Notes: generated from the sequence alone by a model not told the origin. Positions 1 to 11,768 are shown, counted from the stretch's first letter. The stretch: 64,000 nucleotides of DNA from Isoetes taiwanensis (GCA_021234155.1 JAJEKV010000060.1:8394323-8458322), one strand, 5' to 3'. Numbers and translations are program-made.

Positions 1-787
1 AGTACTTGGGACTAAGGTACTATGCTAGGAGCATCTACTACACAGCCTTTAGGTCTCTACCCCCCCTTCCCAATACAAGGAGGTCACAGAGTGGAATACA
101 TGCAATACATGCAATATCACAGAACAGAATTAGAGAATCACATCAATCTTATCTACTTAACATCCAATGTTAGGTTCGTTCGTTAGAGTATCAGATCTAG
201 GGATCTACAAGGCTTCTGGAGATGATCTAACATACTAAATCGACATATTGCCATGCCCAAAGACGCGGTTTTCACAACGTAACAACTAGATACACGCTCC
301 TTGGTTCGCCTCGATCCTCGGAAGGCGTCCATACTCCTGATCTTGGCGAAGACGGCTGCTACTCAACAACCTGTTGTGCAAATCCGGCTTTTCGGAGCCT
401 GGCAATGCGATTTCGAGTCCTACCTTGGCCGAATGGGCCCAAGGGAACCCTAAATGCGAAAAAGGAAAGGAAGCTCTAGAGAACCCTAATTGGCAAAATG
501 AAAGGAGAGCTAGGGTCTAGGGTTTTAGCCCTTATATAGACCCTATCTAGGTTAGGGCATCCATATGGACAAATGGCTTTAAGCCATTTGGAAATGGATG
601 AACAAGGAACCTTTTGTTGTGTATGTTTAATTACATACCCAACATCCAAAGTTGCCCCCTAGGTGCAACCTTTAGCTCCTAGGTGCAACGTTATCCCGCT
701 CTCAAGTACATGTCAACTGTGACATGTACGTGTGACGTGGCAGTATAATATACGTATTCGGGGCGTATATTATGCTGGAACGTCACA
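1..787 (-). repeat. 3' LTR of the gypsy element (cut by window edge)
   Basis: Aligns along its length with 14508-15274. Its inner end at 787 reads, on the minus strand, TGTGACGTTCC, and the other LTR ends in ACGTCACA, giving the expected inverted TG...CA ends. A TATA-like CTATATAAGG lies on the minus strand near 530. The outer part of the LTR lies left of base 1. Confidence 0.88.
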
Positions 788-1614
788 TTCTCCCCACCTT
801 GACTTGATGCTGTCCTCAGCATCACGCGTCTCCCCACCTTGGGCACCTGCATCCCTGCAATAACAACAACTTTTATATTCAAATCACCTCATGTAATTTT
901 TGTAGTTTATTGTAATTGTACTATGGTGAGAGGCTCTTCCGTCCTCTACTTCATAATCTATTATTGACAAAATTAACATCGATTATAGTTTAAAGGTTTT
1001 AAGCTAAAAACTTCTTATCGCCTCCTCACAACACATCATGGCAAAATTATGTGTTGTGAGTCCTCGTAGCGCTACCCTCCTGCTGCTTAGTCCTTCTAGT
1101 TGCCTGCAGGATGTACACAACGTTAGTACATTTTTTAATTATTATAAGGGTTGGTTGTAAGGGAACCACCCATTAAGTACAGTTATATGGATGCAAGGCA
1201 TATCTCCCGGCATAGGAAGATTATGTTTCTCCCATCATGGCCGAGGAGACAGCGCCCTATCATGCCTATATGCCGCTCATGCCTACACCTGTAGTTGCCT
1301 AGCGTGGGACTTGGGTCCTTCCCGTATATGGGGCGTGAAGGGCCCTCCCCCGTAGGCATTGACTAGAGGTGCTTTTCCTATCAGTGCATACCTGAATGAC
1401 CTCCTTTCTCTCGAGATCGTCTACTTCCGTGGAACAGAAGTAGACTTCTAATCTACCTTCCACTCATCCAACCGGAAACGCGGTCATGCCTACATTGACA
1501 TTACACCACGCCCTAGAGAGCACCTTAGTGGTCTCATCATCGGTAACAACGCATGCAACCCATGCCTAGCATAGGCTGCATGCGTAGATTAACCTTAGCT
1601 ACACATGCTTTAAT
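788..1614 (-). other. Polypurine tract and 3' untranslated region of the gypsy element
   Basis: Immediately beside the 3' LTR, the minus strand reads AAGGTGGGGAGAA (about 800-788), a good polypurine tract for plus-strand priming. The remaining ~800 bp up to the integrase stop contains no ORF or structure I can name. Confidence 0.65.
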
Positions 1615-2829
1615 CTAACCCCAAATCGACATGCCTGAGCCGACTTCTTGGTTGCTGATGTCGACTACTTCGGTGACGAGCCGACCCTTGCATTGCTCCA
1701 TAAACTCGGGGTACTGCTTCTTAAGATCTGATTCCAGTACCCACGTAGCATCTTCCACTGGTAAGTGCTTCCACTTCACAAGGTATTGGAGAAATTTTGA
1801 CCTTCTCGTCTTCTTATAAGATCTATTAAGAAGGACTTCCGGGACGATTTCAATATGCTCGTCCGTCATTTCTAAAAACTCATTTGTCTCCAATACTTCC
1901 TCGGGATTAGGGGTGTGCCTCTTTAGCAGACTTACGTGGAAAACTTTATGGATTTTGAGATGTGCTGGCAGGTCCAACTTGTAGGATTGGGTACCTACTC
2001 TCTTCTCTATCCTGAAGGGTCCAGCCCATCTTGGAGCAAGCTTCTTGCAATTGCTGATGCGGAGCTTGGCCTGCTTGACTTTGATCTTCAACCAAACTTT
2101 GTCTCCCACTTCAAATTCTCTTACTGTCCTATGCTTGTCGGGGCCGATGCTTTTTTTCTGCTTCTTCTTGCGCAAGGAGGTATCCTCTCACTTCCTCCAC
2201 CAAGTCTTGCATTTCCGAAAGCATCTGGCTGGAGACTTCCACCTTGGACCGCGGGGGTTGTGCCAAGTATCCGGGGTAAGACACTGATACCCGTAGTTAA
2301 TCATAAAAGGACTCATCTGCGATGACTCCTGCTTGGTGCTGTTGTATGCAAACTCTACTAGGTGGATGAAATCATCCCACTTGGATTGCTTGTTCCATAC
2401 ATAGCTTCTTAACATATCTTCGATGATCCTGTTTGTCCTCTCCGTCTGACCATCTGTTTGGGGATGATATGCCGTGCTCATCGAAAGCTTTGTTTGGATG
2501 GTGGTGAATAGGTCCTGCCAAAAGGCGCTCATAAACTTGGAGTCTCTATCCGAGATTATCTCCCTCGGCATGCCATGGAGCCTAAAAATCTCCTTAACAA
2601 ATAGGTTAGCTGTGTCTAATGCCGTATCGGTTGTCCTGCATGGCACAAAGTGTGCCATCTTTGACAACTTATCTACTACCACCATCAAGGCATCTTTGCC
2701 CCTTGCTGTTCTTGGGAGTCCTGTAATGAAATCCATGCTTATTACCTCCCACTTAGCGTTACGGGCAATGGTTCCAAGGCACCTGGAATCCGGAGCTGTT
2801 CCGCCTTTGTCTGTTGGCATATCTGGCAC
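1615..2829 (-). pseudogene. Integrase catalytic core, C-terminal domain and chromodomain (gypsy pol)
   Basis: The integrase core shows the D-D-E pattern: ISMDFITGLP, IISDRDSKF and a HPQTDGQTERTNR stretch containing the glutamate. Further on is the GPF-type C-terminal domain (APRWAGPFRIEKRVG, YKLDLP, VFHVSLLK). A chromodomain follows at about 1870-1690, with EVLLNRSYKK, QYLVKWKHL and ATWVLESDL. Chromodomains of this group recognise methylated H3 tails and steer integration to heterochromatin (family knowledge). The reading frame is broken by about three frameshifts (near 2755, 2230 and 2120), so this copy cannot make intact integrase. It continues from the RNase H segment upstream. Confidence 0.9.
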
Positions 2830-3710
2830 TCTCTAATATATTTTGCTATTTCCTTCTTCATGCCGGGCCAATAATAACTGCTTCTAATCTTGAAGTACGT
2901 CTTCATGAACCCTGCATGCCCTGCTATGGGACTATTGTGTGTATCATTCAAGATAAGCTTTCTAACTTGAGAAGATTTTGGTACACACAATTTATTTTTA
3001 TAATATAGCAAGTTTCCTTCCTTCTTGTAGTGCCTGAACATCTCCCTTTCCTTGTCCGTCCTGGCCTCTTTGGAAATGCTCGCCCAAACTTCCTTGAAGT
3101 CGAGGTCCGTCGGCAATGTTTCCTCAATCTTCCTGCCAAACTCGCTTACGAGTGTTGATATGGCGTTACAATGGATTCTTGTTGCCAATGGCTTCCTGGA
3201 AAGGGCATCCGCAACCACATTGAGCTTCCCTGGTTTATAACTTATCTCAAAGTCATATTCTTCCAGGAATTCCATCCATCTCCTTTGCCTCAAATTGAGG
3301 AGCGGCTGCGTAAATATGTATTGAAGGCTTTGATGATCTGTGTCTAGCTGGAATTTTCTTCCCTGTAGATAATGCCTCCAAATTCTTAAAGCCCTTACTA
3401 TGGCCAGGAGCTCTTGATCGTGCGTTGGGTAGCGCTGCTCGGCGTCGTTCAACTTCTTGGAATCATAGGCCACTACTCTTTCCTCATGCATGAGGACTGC
3501 GCCTGTCGCTGTCCTGCTAGCATCTGTTGCTACGAGCTTATCTTTGGTCGGATCTGGCAAGACCAAAACTGGCGCCGTCGTCAAAGCTTCCTTTAGTGTC
3601 TCAAATGCTTTTTGGGCCTTGTTTTGCCAATGAGATGCCCAATCTTTTATCTTCCCACCTTTTGTGAGATCCGTTAATGGCGCTGCTACCTTGGCAAAAT
3701 TCTTCACAAA
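2742..3710 (-). pseudogene. RNase H and integrase zinc domain (gypsy pol)
   Basis: The start joins RT through FVKNFAKVAAPLTDL, the usual RT connection region, but a Helitron separates it from the rest of RT. RNase H motifs are LVATDASRTATGAVL and VRALRIWRHYLQGR...DTDHQSL. The integrase HHCC zinc finger follows (HNSPIAGHAGFMKTY, YYWPGM, CQICQQTK). Codons run continuously from 3707 to about 2755, where a frameshift leads into the catalytic core. With the Helitron removed, the codons across 3710/6458 read straight through. That shows the Helitron, not point decay, separated this piece from the polymerase. Confidence 0.9.
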
Positions 3711-6457
3711 TCCTATATTATAAAGTTTTAGTGTATGTCGTGCATAAAACCCTAAAACTTTTGACGGCCCAGATTTTACTTAAAGTTTTGGACGCCACAT
3801 GGCATAATCTCAATTATTCCTACTACTTTTCTTTACGCTTTTTTCTTTTCCTTTCGTAGCATCTATCGAACTAGGGCGGCTCGACCCACGGTGATGGTGC
3901 AAGCAGCAGAAAGATCTGCAGAAACTAGGGTGGTTTCATTGTCGTTGAAGGCTCCAATCCGGACAAATATGGTGCGAGAGGTTTTTTCATGCAAAAAGAA
4001 ACGACAACCCTATGCCGTGAGCACCAAAGCGAGATCACTAGACTTCGCTTTGAATCATAGTGCGGGGGTTTGTGGTCCGGAGCAAGGGCAGTGCAGGCCG
4101 GAGGGGGTGGGGCGGGGCGAGAATTGAGGCGGTCGAAAATTTTGAAGTTTGGGTTCGGGTTACGCCATAACGGGTTCTTTGGTGCGTTATGGATATTTTG
4201 TTTTTCGTTATGCTCGATTTGTTTGTTGTGCTCAACGATTTGCGGGGCTATCCTAATATGGGCAACATGTTTCCCAATAAATGGACATCCACCTTGCTCA
4301 AATAGCTCTATATTTTGTTAACCCAAAGCTTGATATTTTGCTTCTCTTGAAAGCAAGAAGTCCCCTTTCCTTCCCCCTTTTTTAGCTTTTAAAGCATGTT
4401 AATTTGCGATATTAGCGGATCGCGTGATGATGATGAAGTGCTTTAGCTTAAGCTCTCAAAATGTTAAGGTTGTTTTTTAACATAATGATGAAAAAATATG
4501 GTGGCATGTATAAACATTTGATCTCAAGCATACCTAGCTTGCTTTGCTGATCCATTGGCTATATCATTATGCCCTGCATCTCTTGAAACAGAGCTATCAC
4601 AAGCTTGGTGTTGGTCTCAAATCAATGCTGTTGTTAACTTGCAGCATAAAAATAGATACTTGAACAGTCATGTGGTGCACTGTTCTACAGCTGTAGGTAC
4701 TATCACATCCATCATGCAAAAACAGAGTACTTACATAAGCAATGACTGCTATCTAGCATGGTTAAAAACATTATGTTGCTTCTTTATTAAACATTAGATA
4801 GGATTTATTTTTTATCTTATTGCAGGGAACAATCTTGGTTTCAGTAAGAAGAATTCTATGGCCTTGGAGAAGCTCAAGGGATAGATACATGCCCACAAGT
4901 CTTTGCAGCAAAAATGACAAGTTATGTCTCAGTTTTTAGTATTGCCATAAACATAGAATCTGGGCATAGAATTTGACATGAAGGTTTTCTGCCGAGATGA
5001 CAATTTCTGGCTTTGTTCAAATAGCCTCAGAGGTCGCCATGCATAATTCCATGGCCTTGAATGGGGTACTGCAACAGAGGTTACTGCTTTCCAAAAGCAG
5101 GTTTCAACCCCGTTTTATGAGTTAGGCCATGATTAGATCTATATTACATTTATGTGATGTACTCCCATGTTTTCCATATTTATGTATTTTTATGGGAAGG
5201 TGGTCTTAAAAGCATTCTTGGTATATGTGCTTACATGAGCTAATGTGGTGGCAAACTGTTAGCAGATTGATCAATCATGTAATTGCCATAGCAACAATCA
5301 GGCAGTCCCATGTTTGTCCAAAGCTATATCTGCTCATATTTGTAAATATTTACACAAATTGCCATATTTTTGTTTTGTATTACACAGAGCTCTGTGGACT
5401 TCTCAGCATGCTGAAAATGAAGTTAAGGTAATCAGTATCTGTAATATGATAAGGCCCCTCTATGGAAGAAGGTCTGCAGATTAATTAGCCATTTTTAACC
5501 AATCAAGAGCCGGAGAATTATTTTTTGAAAGTGTATTAGAAAGCGAAATACTTGAATATTCATTATAAATAGACATCTAATAGGACAGTTTCAAGGACCC
5601 ACGTAGACTGAGCCATTTTCATTTAACCAAGAGCCAGGGAATTATTTTTCGAAGGTATAGGATAAACTGGAGACATTGTATTGGATGTGATCTAAAAAGT
5701 TGATTGAGTGTAATATTCATATCATGTTATGTTCCTAACATTCAAGGGGCAAAATATATTGTTGAACTCCGAATTTTTTATGCATCAAGCTTATGGCTTT
5801 GACTTGGTCCCAATAGAACTCTGTACAAATGTTTAACCCCTTAAAACATAGTGGCGATTTAATGCAAGTCAATGTACAATCACAACCACCATAGTTTGAC
5901 AAAAATAATGCATAACATCTAGGACAAAAATAGTGCACATCATCATCTAGGATAAAAATAGTGCACATCATCATTTAGGATTTGGGGGATGTTTATGTTT
6001 ATTTATGCCATTAAACAATCTATTGCCTCCCAGTTTTTAGGGAAAAAACCTTACTCTCTCTTAGCAAATTTTTAGAATAAATCTCTCAGTATCTCTTAGC
6101 AAATTATAATATAAGACGGCTTTATATTGAGTAAGGAAGGCCAAAAGAAGTTCATGGCACTTGGTGTAAAGTTATATCATGCTGCAACAAATATGGCTCT
6201 TATTTTGTGTGGAATGTTGCAATCATAACATCATGTATAATTCATCATATTTTAAACATTGAAAGGCACACAATGTTAGCAAAAATAGGAACTTATGATA
6301 GTTGAGAAACATCATGCACAAGGAAGCATGCACTACAACACCCTCACAATAGTATAGACAACTTATAAATTGGCAACACACTTATGCTTTTCATCTATAA
6401 GTTTCCAACATATATAGAATGCAAACAATGCCCAGCAACGCTGGGCACAATTTCTAG
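3711..6457 (+). mobile_element. Non-autonomous Helitron inserted in the gypsy RT gene
   Basis: The left end is TC (TCCTATATTATAAAG) preceded by A at 3710. The right end is CTAG (6454-6457) followed by T at 6458. Ten bases before the right end is a perfect hairpin, TGCCCAGC-AAC-GCTGGGCA (6429-6447). TC start, 3' hairpin, CTRR end and insertion between A and T without target duplication are the diagnostic Helitron signs. Removing 3711-6457 restores an open RT reading frame across the junction, which proves both boundaries. No Rep or helicase coding was found in its 2,747 bp, so it depends on another element. It contains a 28-bp direct duplication at 5919-5974. Confidence 0.93.
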
Positions 6458-7401
6458 TCTTCTATAATAGCCTGCTAGGCCTAGGAAGCTCCTGACTTCA
6501 TGCGTGTTCTTAGGTGCCAGCCAGCCGATCACGGCTTCGATCTTTGCAGGGTCTGTGGAAATGCCTTCTGCTGTGATCACGTGCCCCAAGTACTCCACTC
6601 TTTCCGTTGCGAAGTGGCACTTCGATAACTTCGCAAAGAGTTGATGCCTTCTTAACTTTTCAAGCACCTTCCTCAAATGTTGGGCGTGCTCCTCCACAGA
6701 CTTACTGTGCACCAAGATATCGTCGAAGAAGACTATGATGAAGGAATCTAAAAATTCGCGGAAGACGTCGTTCATTAACCTCATGAATGTGGCTGGCGCA
6801 TTAGACAATCCAAAGGGCATAACTGTGAACTCATAGTGCCCATATCTTGTCCTGAACGCTGTCTTATGGATGTCTTCCTCTTTGATCCTAATCTGGTGAT
6901 ATCCTGATCTGAGATCTATTTTGGAGAAGATCTTCGCTCCCTGCAGCTGATCCATTAAGTCATCTGACCTAGGCAAGGCATACTTATTTTTGATAGTGTG
7001 CTTATTCAATTGGCGATAATCAATGCACATCCTAAGGCTCCCATCCTTCTTCTTCACAAAGAGAATAGGGGCTCCGAACGGGGAGACACTAGGTCTTATG
7101 AACCCTAGGTCTAGCAATTCTTGCAATTGCTTCTTTAACTCCGTCAACTCCTCGGTTGACATCCTATAAGGTGCCTTGCTTGTAGGTTTCAGTCCCAGTT
7201 CAAGTGCTATTTCACACTCGACTCCTCTATAGGGCGAAGTCGCTTAATCTCATCGAGAAACAAGTCATGAAATTCCTCGATCAACTTTGCTATTGGTCCG
7301 GGGAGCTTGCTAGGTTGTTTGATCTCTTTATTTCTCTCCGCCCCCCGATCTTCGAAGTTCAAGCTTAAGGAGGTAGGCCACCTCTTTGCTTTCTTATGCA
7401 C
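6458..7401 (-). pseudogene. Reverse transcriptase (gypsy pol)
   Basis: Contains the RT landmarks [60 protein letters not shown] and the active-site block [10 protein letters not shown], then [10 protein letters not shown] at the thumb/connection. The polymerase motif is F-DD rather than the commoner Y-DD, a known variant in gypsy elements. Coding comes from 7401 with a frameshift between the N-terminal piece (7401-7207) and the main piece (from 7162). It is cut at 6458 by the Helitron, so apparent codons 6457-6395 are Helitron sequence. Confidence 0.92.
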
Positions 7402-7558
7402 TTAAGCAATTTTTCACTACTCATGCATTGCATGATTGGGGTTACTTTTTACCCGGATCTCAATGACCTTGCCCTCTCGAGTTGTTAAGGTCACCTTTAC
7501 GTTTCCCACAATCGATGATTGCTCCCGCTGGTCCAAGATATTCCATTCCAATAATCGA

Positions 7559-7765
7559 TCATACTTGCCTATATTCATGACTTCGCTCCCAATGCAACAT
7601 TAACGCCGGCAAGTCTACATTGAAGTTTATTCTCTTCCCTGTTGTATGCCTAACTGCTCCATTGGCTAAGACGACTGGCCTGGGCTTGGACTTTAACGGC
7701 TTTAACTTCAACATGCTTACCATCCTAGGGGATGCAAAATTATGACTGCTCCCTGAGTCTATCAA
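7559..7765 (-). pseudogene. Retropepsin-like protease fragment (gypsy)
   Basis: A short block with the aspartic-protease signature IDSGSSHNFASP, followed by PVVLANG typical of gypsy proteases. It lies between gag and RT in the expected order. The flanking sequence (7402-7558 and 7766-7974) holds the remaining protease/linker codons in shifted frames, so the domain is fragmentary in this copy. Confidence 0.75.
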
Positions 7766-7974
7766 TACTATAAAGGATTTCTCTTGGGCTTTCCCGTGGT
7801 TGAGATCACCTTATCTTGACTTTCTCTCGCATTTCTGTATCAATAGTCTGCGAAAATGTGACACTCACCATGGATGTAGTCTCTGGTATCCGTTGCCGTA
7901 AATGCCTTCGGCGGTGTCTCCCATCCCGCTTACGCCAATGCTTTGCATTCATTATCGTGGGGCGCTTGTTGGTC

Positions 7975-9228
7975 CTATGCCCCCGGCTGGAAGCATCTGA
8001 AACATAGCTGCTTTTCTATACACTCCTGCTTCTTCTCTTTGGGAATGGACTGCAGAAACTGCCTCACTGTTTTGGAGTAGTTAGATCCGCCTCCTTGCTC
8101 CTTGAAGCTTATCTGTTTCTTTTCCTGCTTGCCCCCACTTGTATTGCCTTGCTTCCCATAATTTGGGTTGTACTGTGTCTTGCTAGCTACTGGGCTTGCC
8201 GCCCTTGGGCTATAGCCTCCGGTGCTCTTCCCCTTATCCTGGAAATATTGCTGCCGTGGTGCATGCTCTTGCGGTCCTATTCCTTGCAAACTTATGGCCT
8301 TTGCTTCTGCCTCTGACACAGACTTCGGGTTTATTGCTCTTACAAGCTTGCGGATCTCGTCGTTCAACCCTTCGATATAGCCTTCCACCGCATGCTTCTC
8401 ACTCAACTTTGGCACATAAAGCCTTAGTCTCATAAATTCTTCCGTGTATTTCTGTACTGACTTGTTGCCCTGTTGCAGCCTATAAAACTGTTGCATCATG
8501 TTGCACTTATGTTCTCTTGGCACATAATGATGTTTGAACGCCTTGGCGAACTTCCTGAATTTGCAATTGTCCCTGCTCAGACCGTGAGCTTTAGCATACC
8601 CCTTCCACCAAATTCTGGCTGCTCCCTTGAGGTTTGCTGTTGCTACCCTGCCTTTATCTTTATCTTTCATGCCATAGGCGTTGCCGTACTCACTCATCTC
8701 GTCCAGCCACGCCTCTGCTTCCATTCCGGATCTGTTTTCTCCTGAAAACTGTTCTAACTTTCTGGCTTTTCACACATTACTAAGGGCGGAGTCAACTTTC
8801 TTCTGGTAATCGGTTTGTGATCTGTCCCTGTCACGGTTTGGATCCTGCCGGCGATCCCGTCTCTCTTCTTCTTGCTCCTCTGATGCCGAGTCTGTATCTG
8901 AGCTGGAGCTCGAGGATCCCGAACTAGGAGATCTTCTCCTTCTGCTTCTCTTCCTTTGTTGCACTGTCCGGCCAGCTGGTGTTTCTGGCAAGGGTACATT
9001 CTGGTCCTGTCCTCCTATTGCTGCTACCCCTGCTAACAATGCCCTTATGTCGTGGATGTCCGATCTGATCTGGGATAGCTCCTCTTCCGGTGTTATTGCC
9101 TCGAATTCTGGGCGCAGATTCCTCGGCTGAAAGCGCCTTGGTGGGGTATGTTCTTGTTCTCGCTGCCTGTGTTCATCAAGGTTTCTAGGTACTCTAGCTG
9201 CATGCACATTAGAGTACATTCTGATCAT
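7975..9228 (-). pseudogene. Gag polyprotein (retrotrans_gag capsid, zinc knuckle)
   Basis: One frame runs from the ATG at 9228 to 7975. The N-terminal ~150 residues are an arginine/serine/acid-rich linker (RKRSRRRRSPSS, SSSSSSDTDS). The capsid part has AEAWLDEM, ARIWWKGYAKAHG, FAKAFKHHYVP, RLQQGNKSVQKYTEEF and IEGLNDEIR, matching the Retrotrans_gag family. It ends in a CCHC knuckle start (CFRCFQPG), after which a single-base shift breaks the His. An in-frame TGA at about 8770-8772 is best explained as CGA to TGA. Gag would form the particle. Confidence 0.85.
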
Positions 9229-9358
9229 TAGTTCTTGTTTTGTGTGTTACGTTGCTTTACTTGTTTATACAATTTGAGGGAACAATTATATACAAAAAGA
9301 GACATATATCATATTCATATATATATACTAAAAGTTTTACATGCAAATTAATAAACTT
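9229..9358. other. AT-rich spacer between ORF-C and gag
   Basis: About 130 bp of AT-rich sequence with TATATATA runs separates the extra gene ORF-C from gag. No gene is seen. It could hold a promoter or an internal start region for gag. Confidence 0.4.
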
Positions 9359-10479
9359 TTACTCTTGAAATTTCTCGAGGTAGTCAGGGTGGTCCTCCAA
9401 AAATTTCTTGACTTGGGCCGTACCTAATGACCCTGTTAAATTCCTAAGGATATTTGTTGTCGTTCCTCCTTGGAGCGCAGCCTCCATGTCTTCGATTCTT
9501 CTTTCTGATGTATATGCGGCTGTTACTGCCAATCTGCCCTGTCGCCTGTAAGGGATTGCAAAGTCGAAGATGGTTAATGCAATCGCTCTCTTGATGAGGA
9601 CAACATGATCGATGTTTGGTGCCAATCGAGCATGGTGTCCAAACCCTGAGAGGGCGATAAGCATAAAGACCCCTTCTTCGCCTCGTGGGCTAAATTGGCG
9701 GTGAATAACCGCTATTCTTCCGTCTAGCAGCAACGGCAGGTAGTACCTGAGCGCTTTATCATGCCCTGCTTCTTCGGCAGACGAGGAAGTTGCCCTGTGC
9801 CTTCCCGCGAAGTCGTCCACTTGTACCTCCTCTAGCTCTCTGAAATCCTGGTGCACCAGTCTCCTTAGATTGATGCTGCCTCCATGCTGCTTCAGGATTG
9901 GTGTCGGCGAGCTCGGTAAGAGTGCTGATGTGGACTTGCCCTTGATGCCCATTTGTTCCTGAATCGCCATGAACTCCTCCTCCGAGGGTAATTCCCCTTC
10001 GGCCATCATCTGCCTGATACCTGCATAAGCTTCTATATCTGATGATGTCTCACCGGTGAAGGTCCTGGCTTCTCTTATGCTGATAGGGAAGTCCTGAGCT
10101 TCTCGATCGATGAAGTCGTCGAGGTCCGCCTGCTGTTATAGGAGATGCAAAATCTCATCTACCCTAAAACCTCTGTCACGGCACTGTGGAAGATTCTTAA
10201 TGTCATGAAGGGTTAGATATGCCTCGCCTGCTATGAACACCGGTGTCAAGCTTGTAATGCCCCCGCCTGAAAGTGGTGGGGCTCTTCTTGTTGCTCTCGT
10301 CCTCTTCGAAATTTTGGATCTGGCTGCTTTCTGCTGCTTTGCCTCTCTGCTCGGATCCGTGTCTTGAGTCCGGCTTCGTATTCCTCCTCTTCTTCTTCTT
10401 CTTCTTGCTCGTACTCGAGTCGCATGCATTCCTCCTCTGCTTTGCGGCCATGGCTATGGGTTCAACTTCTAAAGGCTGA
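9359..10479 (-). pseudogene. ORF-C: extra gene upstream of gag, unrecognised family
   Basis: A frame from about 10429 to 9359 is open except for one TAA at 10136-10138, readable as a CAA to TAA change. It follows a lysine/glutamate repeat (GAA/AAG run at 10380-10410) where the frame slips, so the true N-terminus is uncertain; an ATG beginning MAAKQRR lies at about 10452. The C-terminal ~220 residues contain LPSEEEFMAIQEQMGIKG, RYYLPLLLDGRIAVIHRQF, GVFMLIALSGFGHHARLAP and LEDHPDYLEKFQE. I do not recognise this as gag, protease or any cellular family. It lies on the same strand between the H3-like gene and gag, so it belongs to the element's extra cargo. It might be an additional structural or accessory protein. 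Confidence 0.55.
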
Positions 10480-10619
10480 ACCGAGGGTTCCCCCCTATCC
10501 GGGTTTGACCCCAAGAGATAGAAAGATGGCTACCGCCAGATAGAAGAAGTATCTCCTCCTATTGACAGAGATGGACATGTAATTGGGAAGGCGGACTGCT
10601 TTATTCTCTAAATACTTAT

Positions 10620-10874
10620 CTACGCTTGGGATATCTTGCGTATCGACTTGAGGGCCGTGTTAGGTGCAAAATATCCTACACAAGGTGGGAGTTCTACCAA
10701 AGATGATCCTATCTTGGCATGGAACTCAGACATGATGCTCTGGTAGAAGGGAGTGGCGTTGATGGTAGCTTCAATGTCGAGTTCCCTTCGGAAGACACTG
10801 AAGACAGATTCGATGTCAGCTTCAGCTACATGAGCTGTGGCGCTGTACCATCGCTTGAATGAAGAAGTGGCCAT
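10620..10874 (-). CDS. ORF-B: 84-residue ORF with its own TATA box
   Basis: The ATG at 10874 (MATSSFKRWYSATAHV) is chosen because a TATA box with a telo-box-like element lies about 115 bp upstream. The upstream in-frame ATG overlaps that TATA box and cannot be the start. The protein is 84 residues, mixed helical in look, with no family I recognise. Downstream on the same strand, another frame encodes a stretch ending in a hydrophobic run (YFFYLAVAIFLSLGV, about 10545-10500), so the original protein may have been longer with a C-terminal membrane segment and a frameshift here. It lies between the 3' hairpin cluster and ORF-C. Confidence 0.45.
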   Translation of the reverse strand: MATSSFKRWYSATAHVAEADIESVFSVFRRELDIEATINATPFYQSIMSEFHAKIGSSLVELPPCVGYFAPNTALKSIRKISQA

Positions 10875-10984
10875 GAGCACTGAGGAGCTGGGGATGACAG
10901 ACAGATGCTGAAGCGCCCTAAGGATCAGGAAAATCGGCTTGGAGCAGAGAGCGAGGTTGTAAGGTGCAAATGACACTTGGGGTT

Positions 10985-11008
10985 CCATTTATAGGCAAAA
11001 CCCTAATT
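10985..11008 (-). promoter_or_regulatory. TATA box plus AGGGTTTT element upstream of ORF-B
   Basis: On the minus strand the order is AATTAGGGTTTTGC then CCTATAAATGG. This pairs a telo-box-like AGGGTTT with a TATA box. It is about 115 bp upstream of the ATG at 10874, the same geometry as at the H3-like gene. Confidence 0.5.
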
Positions 11009-11156
11009 TTGGGAAAAAATTTAGGTTTGCAGTCCCCTGAATTTCTAGCGTCTAGAGGTATAATTCATGTGCTACTGAGCTTGGAAATGCTCCTAAGGGT
11101 CCCTAAGCATGATTTTGGTTCGCCTAAGGACAGCTTTGGGGTCAATTCGGGCTTGA

Positions 11157-11229
11157 CCACTCACACAGTGCGCCAGAGTGGGATCGGTTCGGGAACCGAA
11201 TCGGTTCGGGCGCACTCTGTGAGGGGTGG
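11157..11229. repeat. 73-bp palindromic hairpin unit 1 (3' side of the H3-like gene)
   Basis: Starts CCACTCACACAGTGCGCC and ends GGGCGCACTCTGTGAGGGGTGG, whose arms pair with each other. The centre (ATCGGTTC-GG-GAACCGAT) forms a second, inner stem. The full unit could fold as an ~30-bp hairpin in DNA or RNA. Confidence 0.85.
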
Positions 11230-11361
11230 GCTCCTATTTCGGTCAATGTTGATACTAAACTGGAGAACTAAGAGTATAATCCTGGATATCTCGTCGAGAT
11301 AACCTGGATTGAGCCATTACTCGCCTCATTCGGGCAAGTTTTGGTCTAGATTGGGGGTCGA

Positions 11362-11434
11362 CCACTCACACAGTGCGCCAGGGTAGGTTCGGATTCCAAA
11401 CCAAATGGGTCTGGGCGCACTCTGTGAGGGGTGG
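11362..11434. repeat. 73-bp palindromic hairpin unit 2
   Basis: Same conserved outer arms as unit 1 and the same 73-bp length. It starts 205 bp after unit 1. The inner stem is weaker (GGTT...AACC). Confidence 0.85.
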
Positions 11435-11565
11435 AACTCCATTCGGTTGATAGTGGGCCAGTTTTGACAAACTATGGGTCAAATCCTACTAATTAAGGTG
11501 AGCTGGGTCGAATGGTATACCTACTTTCTGCATTTAGGCAAGATTGGGCACCAAACTATGCTCGA

Positions 11566-11638
11566 CCACTCACACAGTGCGCCAGGGCAGAGTTGGTTTA
11601 TAAACCGATCTGGTTGGGGCGCACTCTGTGAGGGGTGG
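11566..11638. repeat. 73-bp palindromic hairpin unit 3
   Basis: Same outer arms and length. It starts 204 bp after unit 2. The inner stem is TTGGTTTATAAACCGA, a different sequence that is still self-complementary. Confidence 0.85.
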
Positions 11639-11768
11639 GACCAAAATGCTTGGTTTTTGTTCCAATTTTACTATTTTCTAAATACAGAATTCGGTAATGC
11701 ATCCTACTTACACTCAATTAATTTACCAACTTCAAACTTATACTAGAAAGAAGGTTATTTACAACAGT

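Noticed and set aside
6395-6457. The end of the RT frame ([11 protein letters not shown]...) as real RT sequence
   Set aside because: These codons are inside the Helitron 3' hairpin; the true continuation is at 3710.
10136-10300. Possible H2A-like segment in ORF-C (TPVFIAGEAYLTLHDI)
   Set aside because: Only a short resemblance to the H2A alpha2 region; the spacing and other H2A motifs are absent.
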